Program-made: the position numbers and the translations under genes
The notes under the pieces: generated by a model
Seen by the model: only the letters and a program-made list of their open reading frames with translations
Database searches by the model: none
Told to the model about the DNA's origin: nothing
Assembly: GCF_014697475.1 (NCBI RefSeq)
Contig: NZ_JACJRV010000077.1
Coordinates: forward strand, 1 to 33,480
DNA from: Nostoc sp. FACHB-152
GTDB lineage: Bacteria > Cyanobacteriota > Cyanobacteriia > Cyanobacteriales > Nostocaceae
Direction of reading: 5' to 3'
DNA: 33,480 bases
Shown here: one piece after another, positions 1 to 7,810 of the stretch
Position numbering within the stretch: the stretch's first letter is position 1
How the letters are laid out: each line of letters begins with the position of its first letter

Positions 1-57
1 TATTGACATTAAGTCCTAATAAGCGTCCTTTCTACCAACAAGGTCAAAGAGCTATGA

Positions 58-1074
58 GACTTATTCTGTCTGCATTCTAGCCCTTTTTGTAGCCCCTTAA
101 GATTTTTAGGATGTTCGCCCCGAACAGTAGCATATTGGTGTATGCACGGCGATCCAGACAATCTAGAAACTTTACATAATAAAAGAGAGTATGAACATTA
201 CAGAAAAGCTACGCCTGAATATATTGAACTATTATTAAAAACTGTTGATCAATAACCCTCAGATTTAGGTTACGACTTTGGTAAATGGACGGCAGAGAGA
301 TTAGCCACATATTTAAATCAGAAAACAGGGATTGATTTAAGTAGCTCTCAGGTGAGGAGAATATTAAAGCGAAAAAAGTATAGTTATATTTGGTATAAAT
401 ATGGTCTAGAAGATAAACAAAACCGAATTGAAAGAGCTAAGTTTAAAGAGAAGCTGGCTCAATATTTATCCATTGCAAGAGAACAGCCAGAACGTTTACA
501 GGTATGGTTTTGGGATGAGAGTGGGTTCAGTTTACGTGTGATTCGTCGCAAAGGTTGGGGGAAAAAAGGAAAACGCAACTCTGTTTCAGGACAAAGACGT
601 TGCGGTCGGGTAAATGTGATGGGAGCAATCAGAGAATTAGATCGAAAACGGGTATGCTTTTTTGTGAAAAAAGGGAATGCAGATATTTTTTACGAGCAAT
701 TACAACAATTAAATGAATTAATTAAACAAGAGTGGGTAAGTAAAGGAAACCACCCGGAAGATTTCTCCAACTATGGCCCTAAGATTATTTTAATTTTAGA
801 CAATGCTAGTTTTCATAAGTGCAAAGATATTATAGCTAAAATATCTGAAGAGTTTCCGAATTTTGTATTAGAATTTTTGCCGCATTACAGTCCTGACTAC
901 AACATTATTGAATTAGTTTGGCATTCATGTAAAGAATATATTGCTCATCGTTTATTTAAATCAGTAGACGAATTGAAATCTTTACTAGATAGGTTATTAA
1001 ATCAAGGTGAGTTAGTCATTAAGTGGCATCGGAGAATCAAAAACAAGGGCAATATGAACTATGTTGCAGCTTAA
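58..1074 (+). pseudogene. IS630 family transposase, broken by an in-frame stop
   Basis: DDE transposase of the IS630/Tc1 superfamily. The conserved reading starts around 112 (CSPRTVAYW, end of the N-terminal helix-turn-helix), meets an in-frame TAA at 253-255 and continues to 1074 with no further stop. Catalytic-domain signatures are present: WDESGFS (first Asp), ILILDNASFHK (second Asp) and HYSPDYNIIELVW (final Glu). The longest uninterrupted stretch starts at a GTG at 352 and lacks the DNA-binding half. Positions 3-80 contain a possible N-terminal piece in another frame (RPFYQQGQRAMRLIL), which would imply an extra frameshift near 80-110. The 5' end may lie outside the window. It is very probably inactive unless the stop is read through. 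The family assignment is firm; the specific IS name is not known. Confidence 0.85.
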
Positions 1075-1092
1075 ATGCTGATTAGCTTACCG

Positions 1093-1118
1093 AAGCTAGG
1101 AAGTCAACCTCCTGGCTT
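1093..1118. repeat. Hairpin just downstream of the IS630 remnant
   Basis: AAGCTAGGA at 1093-1101 pairs with TCCTGGCTT at 1110-1118 through a 9-bp stem with one G-U pair and an 8-nt loop. No T-tract follows, so it is not a clear intrinsic terminator. Subterminal imperfect palindromes of this kind occur at IS200/IS605 ends, so it could be a scrap of such an element. No gene is seen between here and 1383. Confidence 0.4.
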
Positions 1119-1382
1119 AGACATCCATCTAGTCAAAAGATTCCAAAATTGGAAAACCAATTTTCAGCTTTGACGTTGTGTGTATAAACTAATTTCTTTA
1201 TTCTTAAGAGTGTCAAATCAATATTTAGGAAACATTGAATTTCTCCGAAAGCTTTGACCTAAATTGTTTTTTTACCTTCGACTCTCACTATTTATTGTTT
1301 TCTTAACCTCTAAGGAATAACAACACAGTAATATACAGGCGAACTACCTCGCGTAAGTTTTATTTCTATTAGGAGATTAATC

Positions 1383-2272
1383 AATGAAGTTAAAACAATT
1401 AGCAATCCACCAAAACCGAAAAAATTAGATGAAAAACAAGAAGCATTTTTGATTGCGACTGCTTGTTCTAACCCACCAGAAGGAAGAGTACGTTGGACAA
1501 TGCAATTATTAGCAGATCACCTAATAAACCTTGGGGTAGTAGATTCAATTTCCGACGAAACAATACGCCAGACTCTAAAAAAAATGAAATCAAACCGTGG
1601 TTAAAAGAACAGTGGTGCATTCCCGAAGTAAATGCAGAATTTGTGTGCCGAATGGAAGATGTTTTGGATTTATATAATGAGCCATACAATCCGAAGAAAC
1701 CTGTACTTTGCTTGGACGAACGCCCATATTAATTAGTAGAAGAAGTTAGAAAACCAATACCCGCAGAACCAGGTCAGCCTGAACGTTATGACTATGAATA
1801 CAAACGTAATGGAGTCGTAAATTTATTCGCCTTTTTTGAACCTTTAGCCGGGTGGAGACATATTGAAGTCACACAGCGTCGTACTAAAATCGACTTTGCA
1901 AAACAATTAAAAGACTTGGTAGATGTTTATTACCCCAAAGCTAATGTGGTTCGTTTAGTTGTTGATAACCTAAATATTCATACCCCAAGTGTATTATACG
2001 AAGTTTTTTCTCCCCAAGAAGCACGCCGAATTATTCAAAAATTAGAGTTTCACTACACCCCTAAACACGCGTCTTGGTTAATTCAAGTAGAAATTGAATT
2101 ATCTGTTTTATCCCGCCAATGTCTAGAACGGCGTATTCCTGATGTAGAGACATTATCTTCTGAAATTGCCGCTTGGGAGGCACAACGTAATCAACAAAAA
2201 GCTAGTGTTTATTGGGGTTTTAAAACTAAGGATGCACGTCAAAAAATGCAGCGTTTATATCCGAGCATTTAA
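1383..2272 (+). pseudogene. Second IS630-type transposase, frameshifted and with a stop
   Basis: Three pieces read end to end as one IS630-type transposase. From 1383 to about 1577 one frame gives the linker region (NPPKPKKLDEKQEAFLIATA, then [14 protein letters not shown]). At the A8 run 1577-1584 the homology jumps by -1 into a second frame (KKNEIKPW, then [11 protein letters not shown] and CLDERPY). A TAA at 1730-1732 replaces what is probably a Gln codon. The same frame then resumes (LVEEVRKPIPAEPGQ) and runs to 2272. The three acidic residues are visible: DERPY, VVDNLNIH and VEIELS. The usual WLNMAEIE motif reads WLIQVEIE, a further sign of decay. A -1 slip on the A-run could be natural in some IS elements, but the later stop argues for a dead copy. 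This is a different subgroup from the element at 58-1074. Confidence 0.85.
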
Positions 2273-2442
2273 TTTAGCAAAGTTTTCTTGGCAGACTAGT
2301 AGTACGTGGATGGTTTGATACAGTCCTGTGTGGGCAATAGAAATTGTCAAAAAACAACCTTCCTTTTTTTTGCTAAAAATACTTGATTTGGCAAGATTAT
2401 AGATAGCAAATTGTAAAAGTTATTTCTTTACAGGCTCTTAGT

Positions 2443-2617
2443 TGTGCCTGCAATTGCCACCAGTAAAACCATACTTCATTTCGTGGATGGCATCAGCCAT
2501 CCACTGCAAGCATTACCCCCCTGCGATCGCCACCTGTAAAACCACACGCCTCAGTTCAAAAATGGCTTGCTGCAACCAGTGTGGGCATTAAGTGTGCCTG
2601 CGATCGCTGCCTGTAAG
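2443..2617. repeat. Degenerate ~75-bp tandem repeat with HIP1 sites
   Basis: The non-coding stretch 2273-2857 holds about 2.3 copies of an imperfect 74-76-bp unit. Each copy opens with a core like CTGCGATCGCCACCTGTAAA: 2449-2466 (GCAATTGC variant), 2521-2540 and 2599-2614. The second halves share GG(A/C)ATNAG and CTGCAA(C/G)CA-like words. The spacing is regular enough to suggest duplication. The stretch sits just upstream of a regulator gene and within 8 kb of a replication gene, so iteron-like or regulator-binding roles are possible but unproven. The rest of the gap shows no convincing gene. Confidence 0.5.
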
Positions 2618-2857
2618 TACCTTGCAGCAAATAACTTACATTACTCAGCCCTTCAGCATCAGCACGTTCTCTGTTACCCTAACGTGTTACCAAGTACTTC
2701 GCTTTAGTTAGCTAAATGTGAGTTTTAAAAATCAGCACAAATTTAGAGCGATCGCTTTTACGATTTAAGCTCTACGCTATTACTGCTTAGGTTTTACATA
2801 CTTCATAGAAGGAGTATACCACTATTTCCACAGCTTGTGTAAATATAGGAGTATGCA

Positions 2858-3196
2858 GTGAGAGAAATCGTAATGCAAGGAATACCTTTAGATTTGGTAT
2901 CCCGGATTGACTGGGGACAGGAATATGGTGAATTTTTATTTCAACAAAGAGAAGATAAAAAACTATCTAGGGAAGAAGTAGCACAAGCAATTACAAAGCT
3001 TGGAGAACCCTGCTCTCAACAGTTAATTCATAAAATAGAGAAATGGAAGGGTAAAGGAGATCGGTCTGTTTCTTTGTCTCTTATTTTGAAATATTGTCAA
3101 ATTTTAGGAATCGAACTGAGGGCGTTTTATCCTGTTGTATCACAAACCCTTAGTTACCCTTTGTTACAAAAAATTTCATCTGTAAGCGTTGAATAA
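2858..3196 (+). CDS. XRE-type helix-turn-helix regulator
   Basis: Protein of 112 residues from a GTG at 2858, or 107 from the ATG at 2873. AGGAG at about 2847-2851 favours the GTG. Residues about 28-85 look like a Cro/CI-type helix-turn-helix: LSREEVAQAITKLGE, then SQQLIHKIEKWKGKG as recognition helix, and a closing helix SLILKYCQILGIELRAFYP. This fold binds operator DNA as a dimer. It is the first gene of the long co-directional block ending with the replication protein, and it follows a repeat-rich intergenic region, so autoregulation or control of the block is a reasonable inference. No extra effector domain is visible. The XRE-like call is from pattern only. Confidence 0.6.
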   Translation: MREIVMQGIPLDLVSRIDWGQEYGEFLFQQREDKKLSREEVAQAITKLGEPCSQQLIHKIEKWKGKGDRSVSLSLILKYCQILGIELRAFYPVVSQTLSYPLLQKISSVSVE

Positions 3197-3301
3197 TTTC
3201 CATAAAATATGTAAAATGTGAGAGACAAAACAAAGGACAACCGACTTAGCCTGGAAAACTTCTGCGATTGCCCTTTGCCCTTATGTTTAAGGAATTCTAT
3301 T

Positions 3302-3898
3302 ATGCCTTATACTACCCCCGCCCAGCAACCGCTCGTCCGTAGCACCCTACCGCACCTCAAAAGAATTACTGCCACCGACGAACAAGCAATTGCTCAAGCC
3401 GAACTGAACAAGTACGTTGCGGAGCAAGCGCAAGCGGTAGCACCAACCACAGATCCGCTAACATCTCGTGACCGTCGCATCATTGGCGAGATCATCGAAG
3501 TAGATCCCGAATCGATCCGTACTCTCTGGATCGAAGGCGGAATCACTGTATGGGTGCAGCTAAAAGATGGTGGACGATTGCCATTCGAGCGGAACTGGTT
3601 CGCTGCAAGAGTACAAGAAGTTAAGGCAACCCTACCTGAAACCCCCAGAGAACGGAACGAACGCCTCAGCGAAGAATTAGAAACAGCTTGTCAGAAATAC
3701 GGGCTGACACATGGCGAGATTGACTGGCTTTCCTTCAGCACAACCTTATATGTGAACCGCCAGCGTTTGGGCTTCCTCGGCTGCAACCTTCAAGGTCAAT
3801 GGTATAGCCGAATAAGCCAGTTGGGGGGCAGTCGCACGGCTGTTGATATTGATGCTGCGATCGCCCAACTGGGAATTAGACAGGCTGTAGCGGCATAA
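3302..3898 (+). CDS. Conserved-type hypothetical protein, 198 aa
   Basis: I start it at the ATG at 3302, preceded by AAGGA at about 3289, rather than the GTG at 3218, which would add 28 residues of unlike composition. The protein is soluble, with no signal peptide or membrane segment. The N-terminal ~55 residues are Ala/Gln/Thr rich (NKYVAEQAQAVAPTTDP), followed by a beta-rich part (IIGEIIEVDPESIRTLWIEG, then VWVQLKDGGRLPFERNWF), an acidic helix (RERNERLSEELETACQKYGL), and a C-terminal alpha/beta end. I do not recognise a family. Base use is more GC-rich than the following small genes. It opens the row of unknown genes between the XRE regulator and the replication gene. Confidence 0.75.
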   Translation: MPYTTPAQQPLVRSTLPHLKRITATDEQAIAQAELNKYVAEQAQAVAPTTDPLTSRDRRIIGEIIEVDPESIRTLWIEGGITVWVQLKDGGRLPFERNWFAARVQEVKATLPETPRERNERLSEELETACQKYGLTHGEIDWLSFSTTLYVNRQRLGFLGCNLQGQWYSRISQLGGSRTAVDIDAAIAQLGIRQAVAA

Positions 3899-3906
3899 CA
3901 CCAATT

Positions 3907-3953
3907 CGCAATTCGCAATTCGCAACTCGCAGTTAGTTCAATTGCGAATTGCG
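3907..3953. repeat. Heptamer tandem repeat forming a 14-bp hairpin
   Basis: Heptamers of the type CGCAATT run from 3903, and the same motif returns inverted. CGCAATTCGCAATT at 3907-3920 is perfectly complementary to AATTGCGAATTGCG at 3940-3953, leaving a 19-nt loop. A GCGTTAGC-type dispersed repeat (3951-3985) and another AATTGCGAATTG (about 3990-4001) follow. Such short tandemly repeated sequences are typical of heterocystous cyanobacteria. The hairpin could end transcription of the gene just upstream, although no T-run follows. Confidence 0.8.
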
Positions 3954-4029
3954 TTAGCAAAGCGTTAGCGACGAAGGAGCGTAACTGGAAATTGCGAATT
4001 GTTATGGTTGGGGCGAATGCTGTGAACCA

Positions 4030-4296
4030 ATGCTTTTGCCACCTACAGACTCAAATGCAGAGGTAATCAAAATTGCTGATTACACCCTGATTTACTGTTC
4101 TGGTGCTTGTCCCAGGCTCTACCGAATTTACAAGGGTGAACAGATGCTGGGTTTGGTTTTTGAGCATTTAACGCATTGGTCAAACGAAATTGATAATCAG
4201 CAGTACGCCGAACCACTGAACGCAGTAGTGGCACTCGATGATTTTCTCCTAGCTGCAAGTCTGGACGACAAAACTGACGAAAACATTGCAGCGTGA
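4030..4296 (+). CDS. Small hypothetical protein, 88 aa
   Basis: Starts at ATG 4030 and has no strong ribosome site (GGGGCGAAT lies about 18 bases upstream). The product is acidic, with beta-strand-like stretches (EVIKIADYTLIYC, CPRLYRIYKGEQMLGLVF) and a helical C-terminus (LNAVVALDDFLLAASL). It has two cysteines in CSGAC and no membrane span. No family is recognised. It is one of a run of short plus-strand genes. A purine-rich repeat (GGGAAAAGGTTAAAGGGG-like at 4303-4330) with a pyrimidine-rich counterpart (4340-4375) fills the gap before the next gene. Confidence 0.6.
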   Translation: MLLPPTDSNAEVIKIADYTLIYCSGACPRLYRIYKGEQMLGLVFEHLTHWSNEIDNQQYAEPLNAVVALDDFLLAASLDDKTDENIAA

Positions 4297-4396
4297 CTCA
4301 GGGAAAAGGTTAAAGGGGAAAGGTTAAAGGACAGTTCTTATTCCCTTCCCCCTTGCCCTTTCCCCCTTCCCCAATCATTCATTCACCAATCCATCT

Positions 4397-4723
4397 ATGC
4401 AACCCACAATATCCATTCCCAAACACTGGGATTACCCCCGCTTTACCTTTGATCAACGCACACAGCAGGGAATCATCCTCGGACTCGAATACTACCCCGC
4501 CGATACTCAACTGGCTTACGAATATGGTCACGGCTGGCGATATATAGTAATGCCTCATAAATATTCTGATGAAGTTAAGCATTATTCTGACAAGGAACTT
4601 CAAACGCTTTCTGTTGCCCAGATACAGGCGCAAATACAAGTCGAGATTAAACAACATCAACAGCAAATCAAATCACTTCAACAGCAACTAGTGGCTATCA
4701 CAGGAGGTTCAAGCGATGGCTAA
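4397..4723 (+). CDS. Hypothetical protein with C-terminal coiled coil, 108 aa
   Basis: ATG at 4397. The first ~65 residues are aromatic-rich and likely beta-structured (HWDYPRFTFDQRT, IILGLEYYP, YEYGHGWRYIVMPHKY). The last ~45 form a Gln-rich heptad pattern (QIQAQIQVEIKQHQQQIKSL) typical of a coiled coil. Its last 8 bases overlap the start of the next gene, which points to translational coupling. Function unknown. A shadow frame exists on the opposite strand, but codon pattern and the coupled neighbour favour this one. Confidence 0.65.
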   Translation: MQPTISIPKHWDYPRFTFDQRTQQGIILGLEYYPADTQLAYEYGHGWRYIVMPHKYSDEVKHYSDKELQTLSVAQIQAQIQVEIKQHQQQIKSLQQQLVAITGGSSDG

Positions 4724-4913
4724 GGTTGTCGATTATTACGTTGAACGGACAGCCGCCAGATTACTACACTCACTCAAAGGTTCTGGTGGTACTATTCCTC
4801 TGCACCGAATTCAGTTTTCTAACACAATCATTCAGCATTTATTAGACAAGAAACAGGCACAAATCAAGAACACTGGACACGGCTTTTTGTTGGCAGTTGT
4901 TGAAAAATTTTAG
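4716..4913 (+). CDS. Small hypothetical protein, 65 aa
   Basis: ATG at 4716 inside the 3' end of the preceding gene, with a near-consensus ribosome site AGGAGG at about 4703-4708. The basic product contains a helix (ERTAARLLHSLKGSG), a turn and a second helix (NTIIQHLLDKKQAQIK), then a hydrophobic tail (GHGFLLAVVEKF). It could be a small DNA-binding or adaptor protein, but nothing proves this. The 8-base overlap with the upstream gene and short gap to the downstream one indicate an operon. Confidence 0.65.
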   Translation: MAKVVDYYVERTAARLLHSLKGSGGTIPLHRIQFSNTIIQHLLDKKQAQIKNTGHGFLLAVVEKF

Positions 4914-4934
4914 TTCCAGAAGGGAGAAACTCAA

Positions 4935-5132
4935 ATGGATTTACCTCCATTGCTACTATTAGTTGAATCGGCTCAATATTTGATATCTCAAATAGAAAAA
5001 CACCCCGATTACCAAGCACTTGATTATCAGCCAGATTTAACAATTGGGGATGCTCAAACGGCACTCTCGTATTTGAAATGCGAACTTGAAACCAATCAAC
5101 AGCCTGCAATTGTATCCCAGAGTGTTGATTAG
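4935..5132 (+). CDS. Small hypothetical protein, 65 aa
   Basis: ATG at 4935 preceded by AGGGAGA at about 4920, 21 bases after the previous stop. Acidic and mostly helical (LLLLVESAQYLISQIEKHPD and DAQTALSYLKCELE). The N-terminus is hydrophobic (PPLLLLV) but too short and too closely followed by charged residues for a convincing membrane anchor. Family unknown. It probably shares a transcript with the two genes upstream. Confidence 0.6.
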   Translation: MDLPPLLLLVESAQYLISQIEKHPDYQALDYQPDLTIGDAQTALSYLKCELETNQQPAIVSQSVD

Positions 5133-5135
5133 GAA

Positions 5136-5173
5136 ATAGCGTAGACGCAAAGCGGCTTGTCGTAGACATCGCT
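5136..5173. repeat. Nostoc-type small dispersed repeat
   Basis: The sequence around GCGTAGACGCAAAGCGGC and TTGTCGTAGACATCGC matches the common small dispersed repeat of Nostoc/Anabaena genomes (variants GCTTGCCGCAGGCATCGC). A related copy lies at about 18524-18543. A HIP1 octamer follows at 5196-5203. The repeat separates the small-gene cluster upstream from the gene at 5272. Confidence 0.6.
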
Positions 5174-5271
5174 TCAATGAGTGCTTATGTTGGGGCGATC
5201 GCTAGTGGCAGAAAATAGCGCATTGCTAGAGAAGCTTCATTATTACACATCAACGCTGAGGATTGAGAAAG

Positions 5272-5646
5272 ATGAAGTTTGAAATCAACCAAATTGTTGA
5301 AATTGTCGATGATAAGGCTGTTATTCTTTCTACGGAAATTAGAGTATTAACGCAATCTACTGATTTGTATTCTCTAGCCAAAGATTACATTGAAGAATAC
5401 GCGGATTACGAATTTGTTCAGCGTAATCAATACTCTGGTTACAGAATTAAGAGCAACAAACGCCGTCGATACATTATAGTTCTGATTCCGCAGCAAGACA
5501 GATTAATCATTTGCTCTCAACTACAGACTCAAACAATAAGTAAATTATTTCCTTACTTGTGGGAGACAGTTATCAACAGTATTGAAGAATTACGCTACTT
5601 TTTTGAGCTTTGGAACCATCAAGAACATGAAGAAGCAAAAGCCTGA
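5272..5646 (+). CDS. Hypothetical protein, 124 aa
   Basis: I choose the ATG at 5272; a TTG nine bases earlier is in frame but less likely. The protein is alpha/beta: strands (FEINQIVEIVDDKAVILSTE), a helix (DLYSLAKDYIEEYADYE), a basic hairpin (GYRIKSNKRRRYIIVLIPQQ), a strand (RLIICSQLQ) and a long C-terminal helix (LWETVINSIEELRYFFELW). The KSNKRRR patch might bind nucleic acid. No family recognised. It is separated by about 95 bases from the next gene. Confidence 0.65.
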   Translation: MKFEINQIVEIVDDKAVILSTEIRVLTQSTDLYSLAKDYIEEYADYEFVQRNQYSGYRIKSNKRRRYIIVLIPQQDRLIICSQLQTQTISKLFPYLWETVINSIEELRYFFELWNHQEHEEAKA

Positions 5647-5740
5647 ATAGGTTTCCAGACTTTTGCTAATTAAGGAATTTAAGGCAATTTTTCAAGGTGA
5701 ATTAAATTATTGCACACTCCATAAATGCAGAGGTTAAGAA

Positions 5741-6556
5741 ATGAGTAATGAAATCAAACTAGGTCTTTGTAATCCCCCAGAACCTATTTACCTATATGTC
5801 AAAAATGGGGAATCAAGCGGCGAATCTTTCTTGTGGTATCACTTCAACATTGATCAAGATAAGACCATCCCAGTACAACAACGTGGGTTAACTGGTTATT
5901 TATCAGAACTTCGAGTGACAGCCAAAGAATTCAAAGGCAAGGATAATATCAAGTTAGATATTGTTTTTGCATCTGATGAAGTCTACATTATCAGAACTGG
6001 CATAGAAACAAATTTTTCCAAGACATTTTTATTAGCTGCATCACTTGTACAAAACTTCACTAAACCCTTAACTATTGCTGTTACTAGTGGTGAAGAAAAT
6101 ACGGTGTTCTGTCGCTTATATGATGCGGCTACTAAAGTCAGAATCCGCCGTGAATGGAATCCTAATGCTGATTGGGCATCGCTCATTACTGAAATTCAAT
6201 CGCGGTTAACTGAGACATCTGCACCCCTTTCGTTAACACCAGAACAACCACCGCATCCTCAAGATATGCGGGTGAAACAGATTCGGACTTTGTTAAATTA
6301 TCCGCTTGATTTGGTACGGGAGTATTTGCAGTTTCAAGATGTGGATCGTCCGAGTTTATTACCTGCCAACAAGGTTGACTCTCTAGTAAAAACTATGTGT
6401 TTGGCATGGGCGGCGGATAAGTTTGAAAACCCGAATGATGCTGAATCTTCATATCCAAAGCAAGTGATTGATGCGATCGCAAGTGGGGCTGAAGAACTGG
6501 CAACAATACGCTCATGGATGCAGCAGTTAACTACAGCGAAAGCAGGGGCGGCTTAA
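5741..6556 (+). CDS. Hypothetical protein, possibly single-stranded-DNA-binding-like, 271 aa
   Basis: ATG at 5741. Two parts are visible. Residues 1-~150 are rich in beta strands with a pattern that resembles phage-type OB-fold single-strand DNA-binding proteins: a glycine-containing turn (QQRGLTGYLSELRV), KEFKGKDNIKLDIVFASDEV, then IIRTGIETNFSKTFLLAASL. After a Pro-rich linker (SLTPEQPPHPQD, about 163-175), a helical C-terminal part of about 100 residues follows (VKQIRTLLNYPLDLVREYL and EELATIRSWMQQL). The OB-like call is inference from strand pattern and from the position upstream of a replication gene. A structural accessory protein of another kind is equally possible. Complete, with no sign of damage. 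Confidence 0.7.
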   Translation: MSNEIKLGLCNPPEPIYLYVKNGESSGESFLWYHFNIDQDKTIPVQQRGLTGYLSELRVTAKEFKGKDNIKLDIVFASDEVYIIRTGIETNFSKTFLLAASLVQNFTKPLTIAVTSGEENTVFCRLYDAATKVRIRREWNPNADWASLITEIQSRLTETSAPLSLTPEQPPHPQDMRVKQIRTLLNYPLDLVREYLQFQDVDRPSLLPANKVDSLVKTMCLAWAADKFENPNDAESSYPKQVIDAIASGAEELATIRSWMQQLTTAKAGAA

Positions 6557-6663
6557 ACAGAGAGAAGAAGGTAGGGTTGGAGGTTCATTCTTAGATTCCA
6601 CACTCGACACCCTTACTACTTATTCTCACCCGATGAATTTGGATGAAAAGTTGGAGGTAGAAA

Positions 6664-7062
6664 ATGAGTGCTAAATGGTCTAAAGAAGAGATTGCAATCC
6701 TTGAACAAAAGGCTGATTTGTACACCAAAGAGCAAATCGCCAGGATGTTAAAAAGGCGAGGATATCATCGTTCAACTATGGCAATTAAGCTGAAATTAAA
6801 TCGTTTGGGCTACTCTACACGCCCCACACTTGATAACTATAGTTGCAAAGAAATTGCCAAAGTCCTGCGTTTGAGTTTCTCTACTATCTGTAGATGGGTG
6901 CGTCTTGGATGGCTCAAAGCTAGCAAGCGATCTGCAAGCTGTTACCAAGTTAGAACATGGCATCTCAAACAGTTTCTTGAAAATCCGCCACAGCCTATTA
7001 AAGAACGCATCGAATCACTTGACCCTGAAGCCATTAATTATCTTGTGGGGAACAAAGTATGA
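6664..7062 (+). CDS. Two-domain helix-turn-helix DNA-binding protein
   Basis: ATG at 6664 with GGAGGT nine bases upstream. Residues 1-50 look like a Myb/SANT-type or terminase-small-subunit-type helix-turn-helix (WSKEEIAILEQKAD, TKEQIARMLKRRGYH, TMAIKLKLNRLGY). Residues 57-132 form a second domain of the MerR/excisionase (HTH_17) kind: YSCKEIAKVLRLSFSTICRW with the wing-like VRLGWLKASKR, then LKQFLENPPQPIKERIESLD. The second domain is repeated in the next gene, and the two genes overlap by 4 bases (ATGA). Likely a sequence-specific DNA-binding protein of the element. Whether it is a regulator, excisionase or partner of replication cannot be told. Confidence 0.75.
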   Translation: MSAKWSKEEIAILEQKADLYTKEQIARMLKRRGYHRSTMAIKLKLNRLGYSTRPTLDNYSCKEIAKVLRLSFSTICRWVRLGWLKASKRSASCYQVRTWHLKQFLENPPQPIKERIESLDPEAINYLVGNKV

Positions 7063-7313
7063 CTAAAACTTTAACTAGCCCAGAAAATTATACCTGCCAT
7101 CAAATCGCCAGTATTCTCTCATTAAATTTATTAACCGTTCGCCATTGGATTCAAAGAGGCTGGCTCAAGGCAAATCAAAGTTGCCCCAAATACTATCAAG
7201 TCAAACCAGGCAATCTTAAACAGTTTCTAGAAAATCCACCTCATCAAATTAGAAAACGCATTGCTGCCATTGATACCCAAGCCATTAATTGTTTACTGGG
7301 GAAAAATGTATGA
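7059..7313 (+). CDS. Paralogous single-domain helix-turn-helix protein
   Basis: ATG at 7059 overlaps the stop of the upstream gene (ATGA). The 84 residues align along their whole length with the C-terminal 76 residues of that gene: ENYTCHQIASILSL against DNYSCKEIAKVLRL, RGWLKA against LGWLKA, NLKQFLENPP against HLKQFLENPP, and QAINCLLG against EAINYLVG. It is therefore a tandem duplicate that carries only the excisionase-like domain and lacks the Myb-like one. The pair is probably co-translated and might form heterodimers on DNA. Confidence 0.8.
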   Translation: MTKTLTSPENYTCHQIASILSLNLLTVRHWIQRGWLKANQSCPKYYQVKPGNLKQFLENPPHQIRKRIAAIDTQAINCLLGKNV

Positions 7314-7768
7314 CAGAACAAATCACAGATTTAGAAAGATGCTGGTTTCTCTCACCACCTTGGGGGCAAGCTATACCACCTGTTGAAGTCAACTTGTTTG
7401 AGAAAGTTTACATCAGAAGTTATCAGACATTCGGCTACTGCTGCGGGGTGCAGTGGTATCAAGAATCCTGGGATTATGCTGTGGATATCAAAAAAGACAT
7501 TATCTACACGACAAAACATCAGCTAATCGGCACTGGGCATATACAACCCAGCACTTTGACTAAACCTGCTTTCGTGTTGGGTGAGCGCGTCATGTTGCAA
7601 TTTTGCGCTCGCGGCACTAAGCAAAGGCTGATTCTGGGCATTGAACTAATCGAAAAATCCTGGTTCTATTTGGTCGAGTTGGCTTCACCTAGTTTTTCTC
7701 CACCATCGACTATGACCAATAGATTTTCACTGGTACGAGAAGAAGACTTAGTGCGGGTGAATGTCTAA
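7310..7768 (+). CDS. Likely DUF1392 protein, 152 aa
   Basis: ATG at 7310 overlaps the preceding stop (ATGA), which decides this start over an in-frame TTG at 7289. The protein is beta-rich with repeated aromatic motifs: CWFLSPPWGQAIPPVEVNLF near the start, FGYCCGVQWYQESWDYAVDI in the middle and WFYLVELASP near the end. This agrees with my memory of DUF1392, a family confined to Nostoc/Anabaena and relatives, but I could not check it. Function unknown. The overlap ties it to the two helix-turn-helix genes, giving a three-gene translationally coupled unit. Confidence 0.7.
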   Translation: MTEQITDLERCWFLSPPWGQAIPPVEVNLFEKVYIRSYQTFGYCCGVQWYQESWDYAVDIKKDIIYTTKHQLIGTGHIQPSTLTKPAFVLGERVMLQFCARGTKQRLILGIELIEKSWFYLVELASPSFSPPSTMTNRFSLVREEDLVRVNV

Positions 7769-7810
7769 GTCTACACACAACACTTTTTACTCATCACACC
7801 ACTAAAAACT

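Noticed and set aside
1577-1584. A8 run as a programmed -1 frameshift site in the second IS630 transposase
   Set aside because: A slip on A-AAA-AAA would restore the frame, but the same gene has a separate in-frame TAA at 1730 and an altered catalytic-region motif, so simple decay explains it better.
3218-3301. Upstream GTG start for the gene at 3302
   Set aside because: The 28 added residues lack the composition of the rest and the ATG at 3302 has a better-placed AAGGA site.
4864-5169. 101-codon minus-strand ORF opposite the small gene at 4935
   Set aside because: It lies antisense to a gene with a good ribosome site in a co-directional operon and extends over a dispersed repeat.
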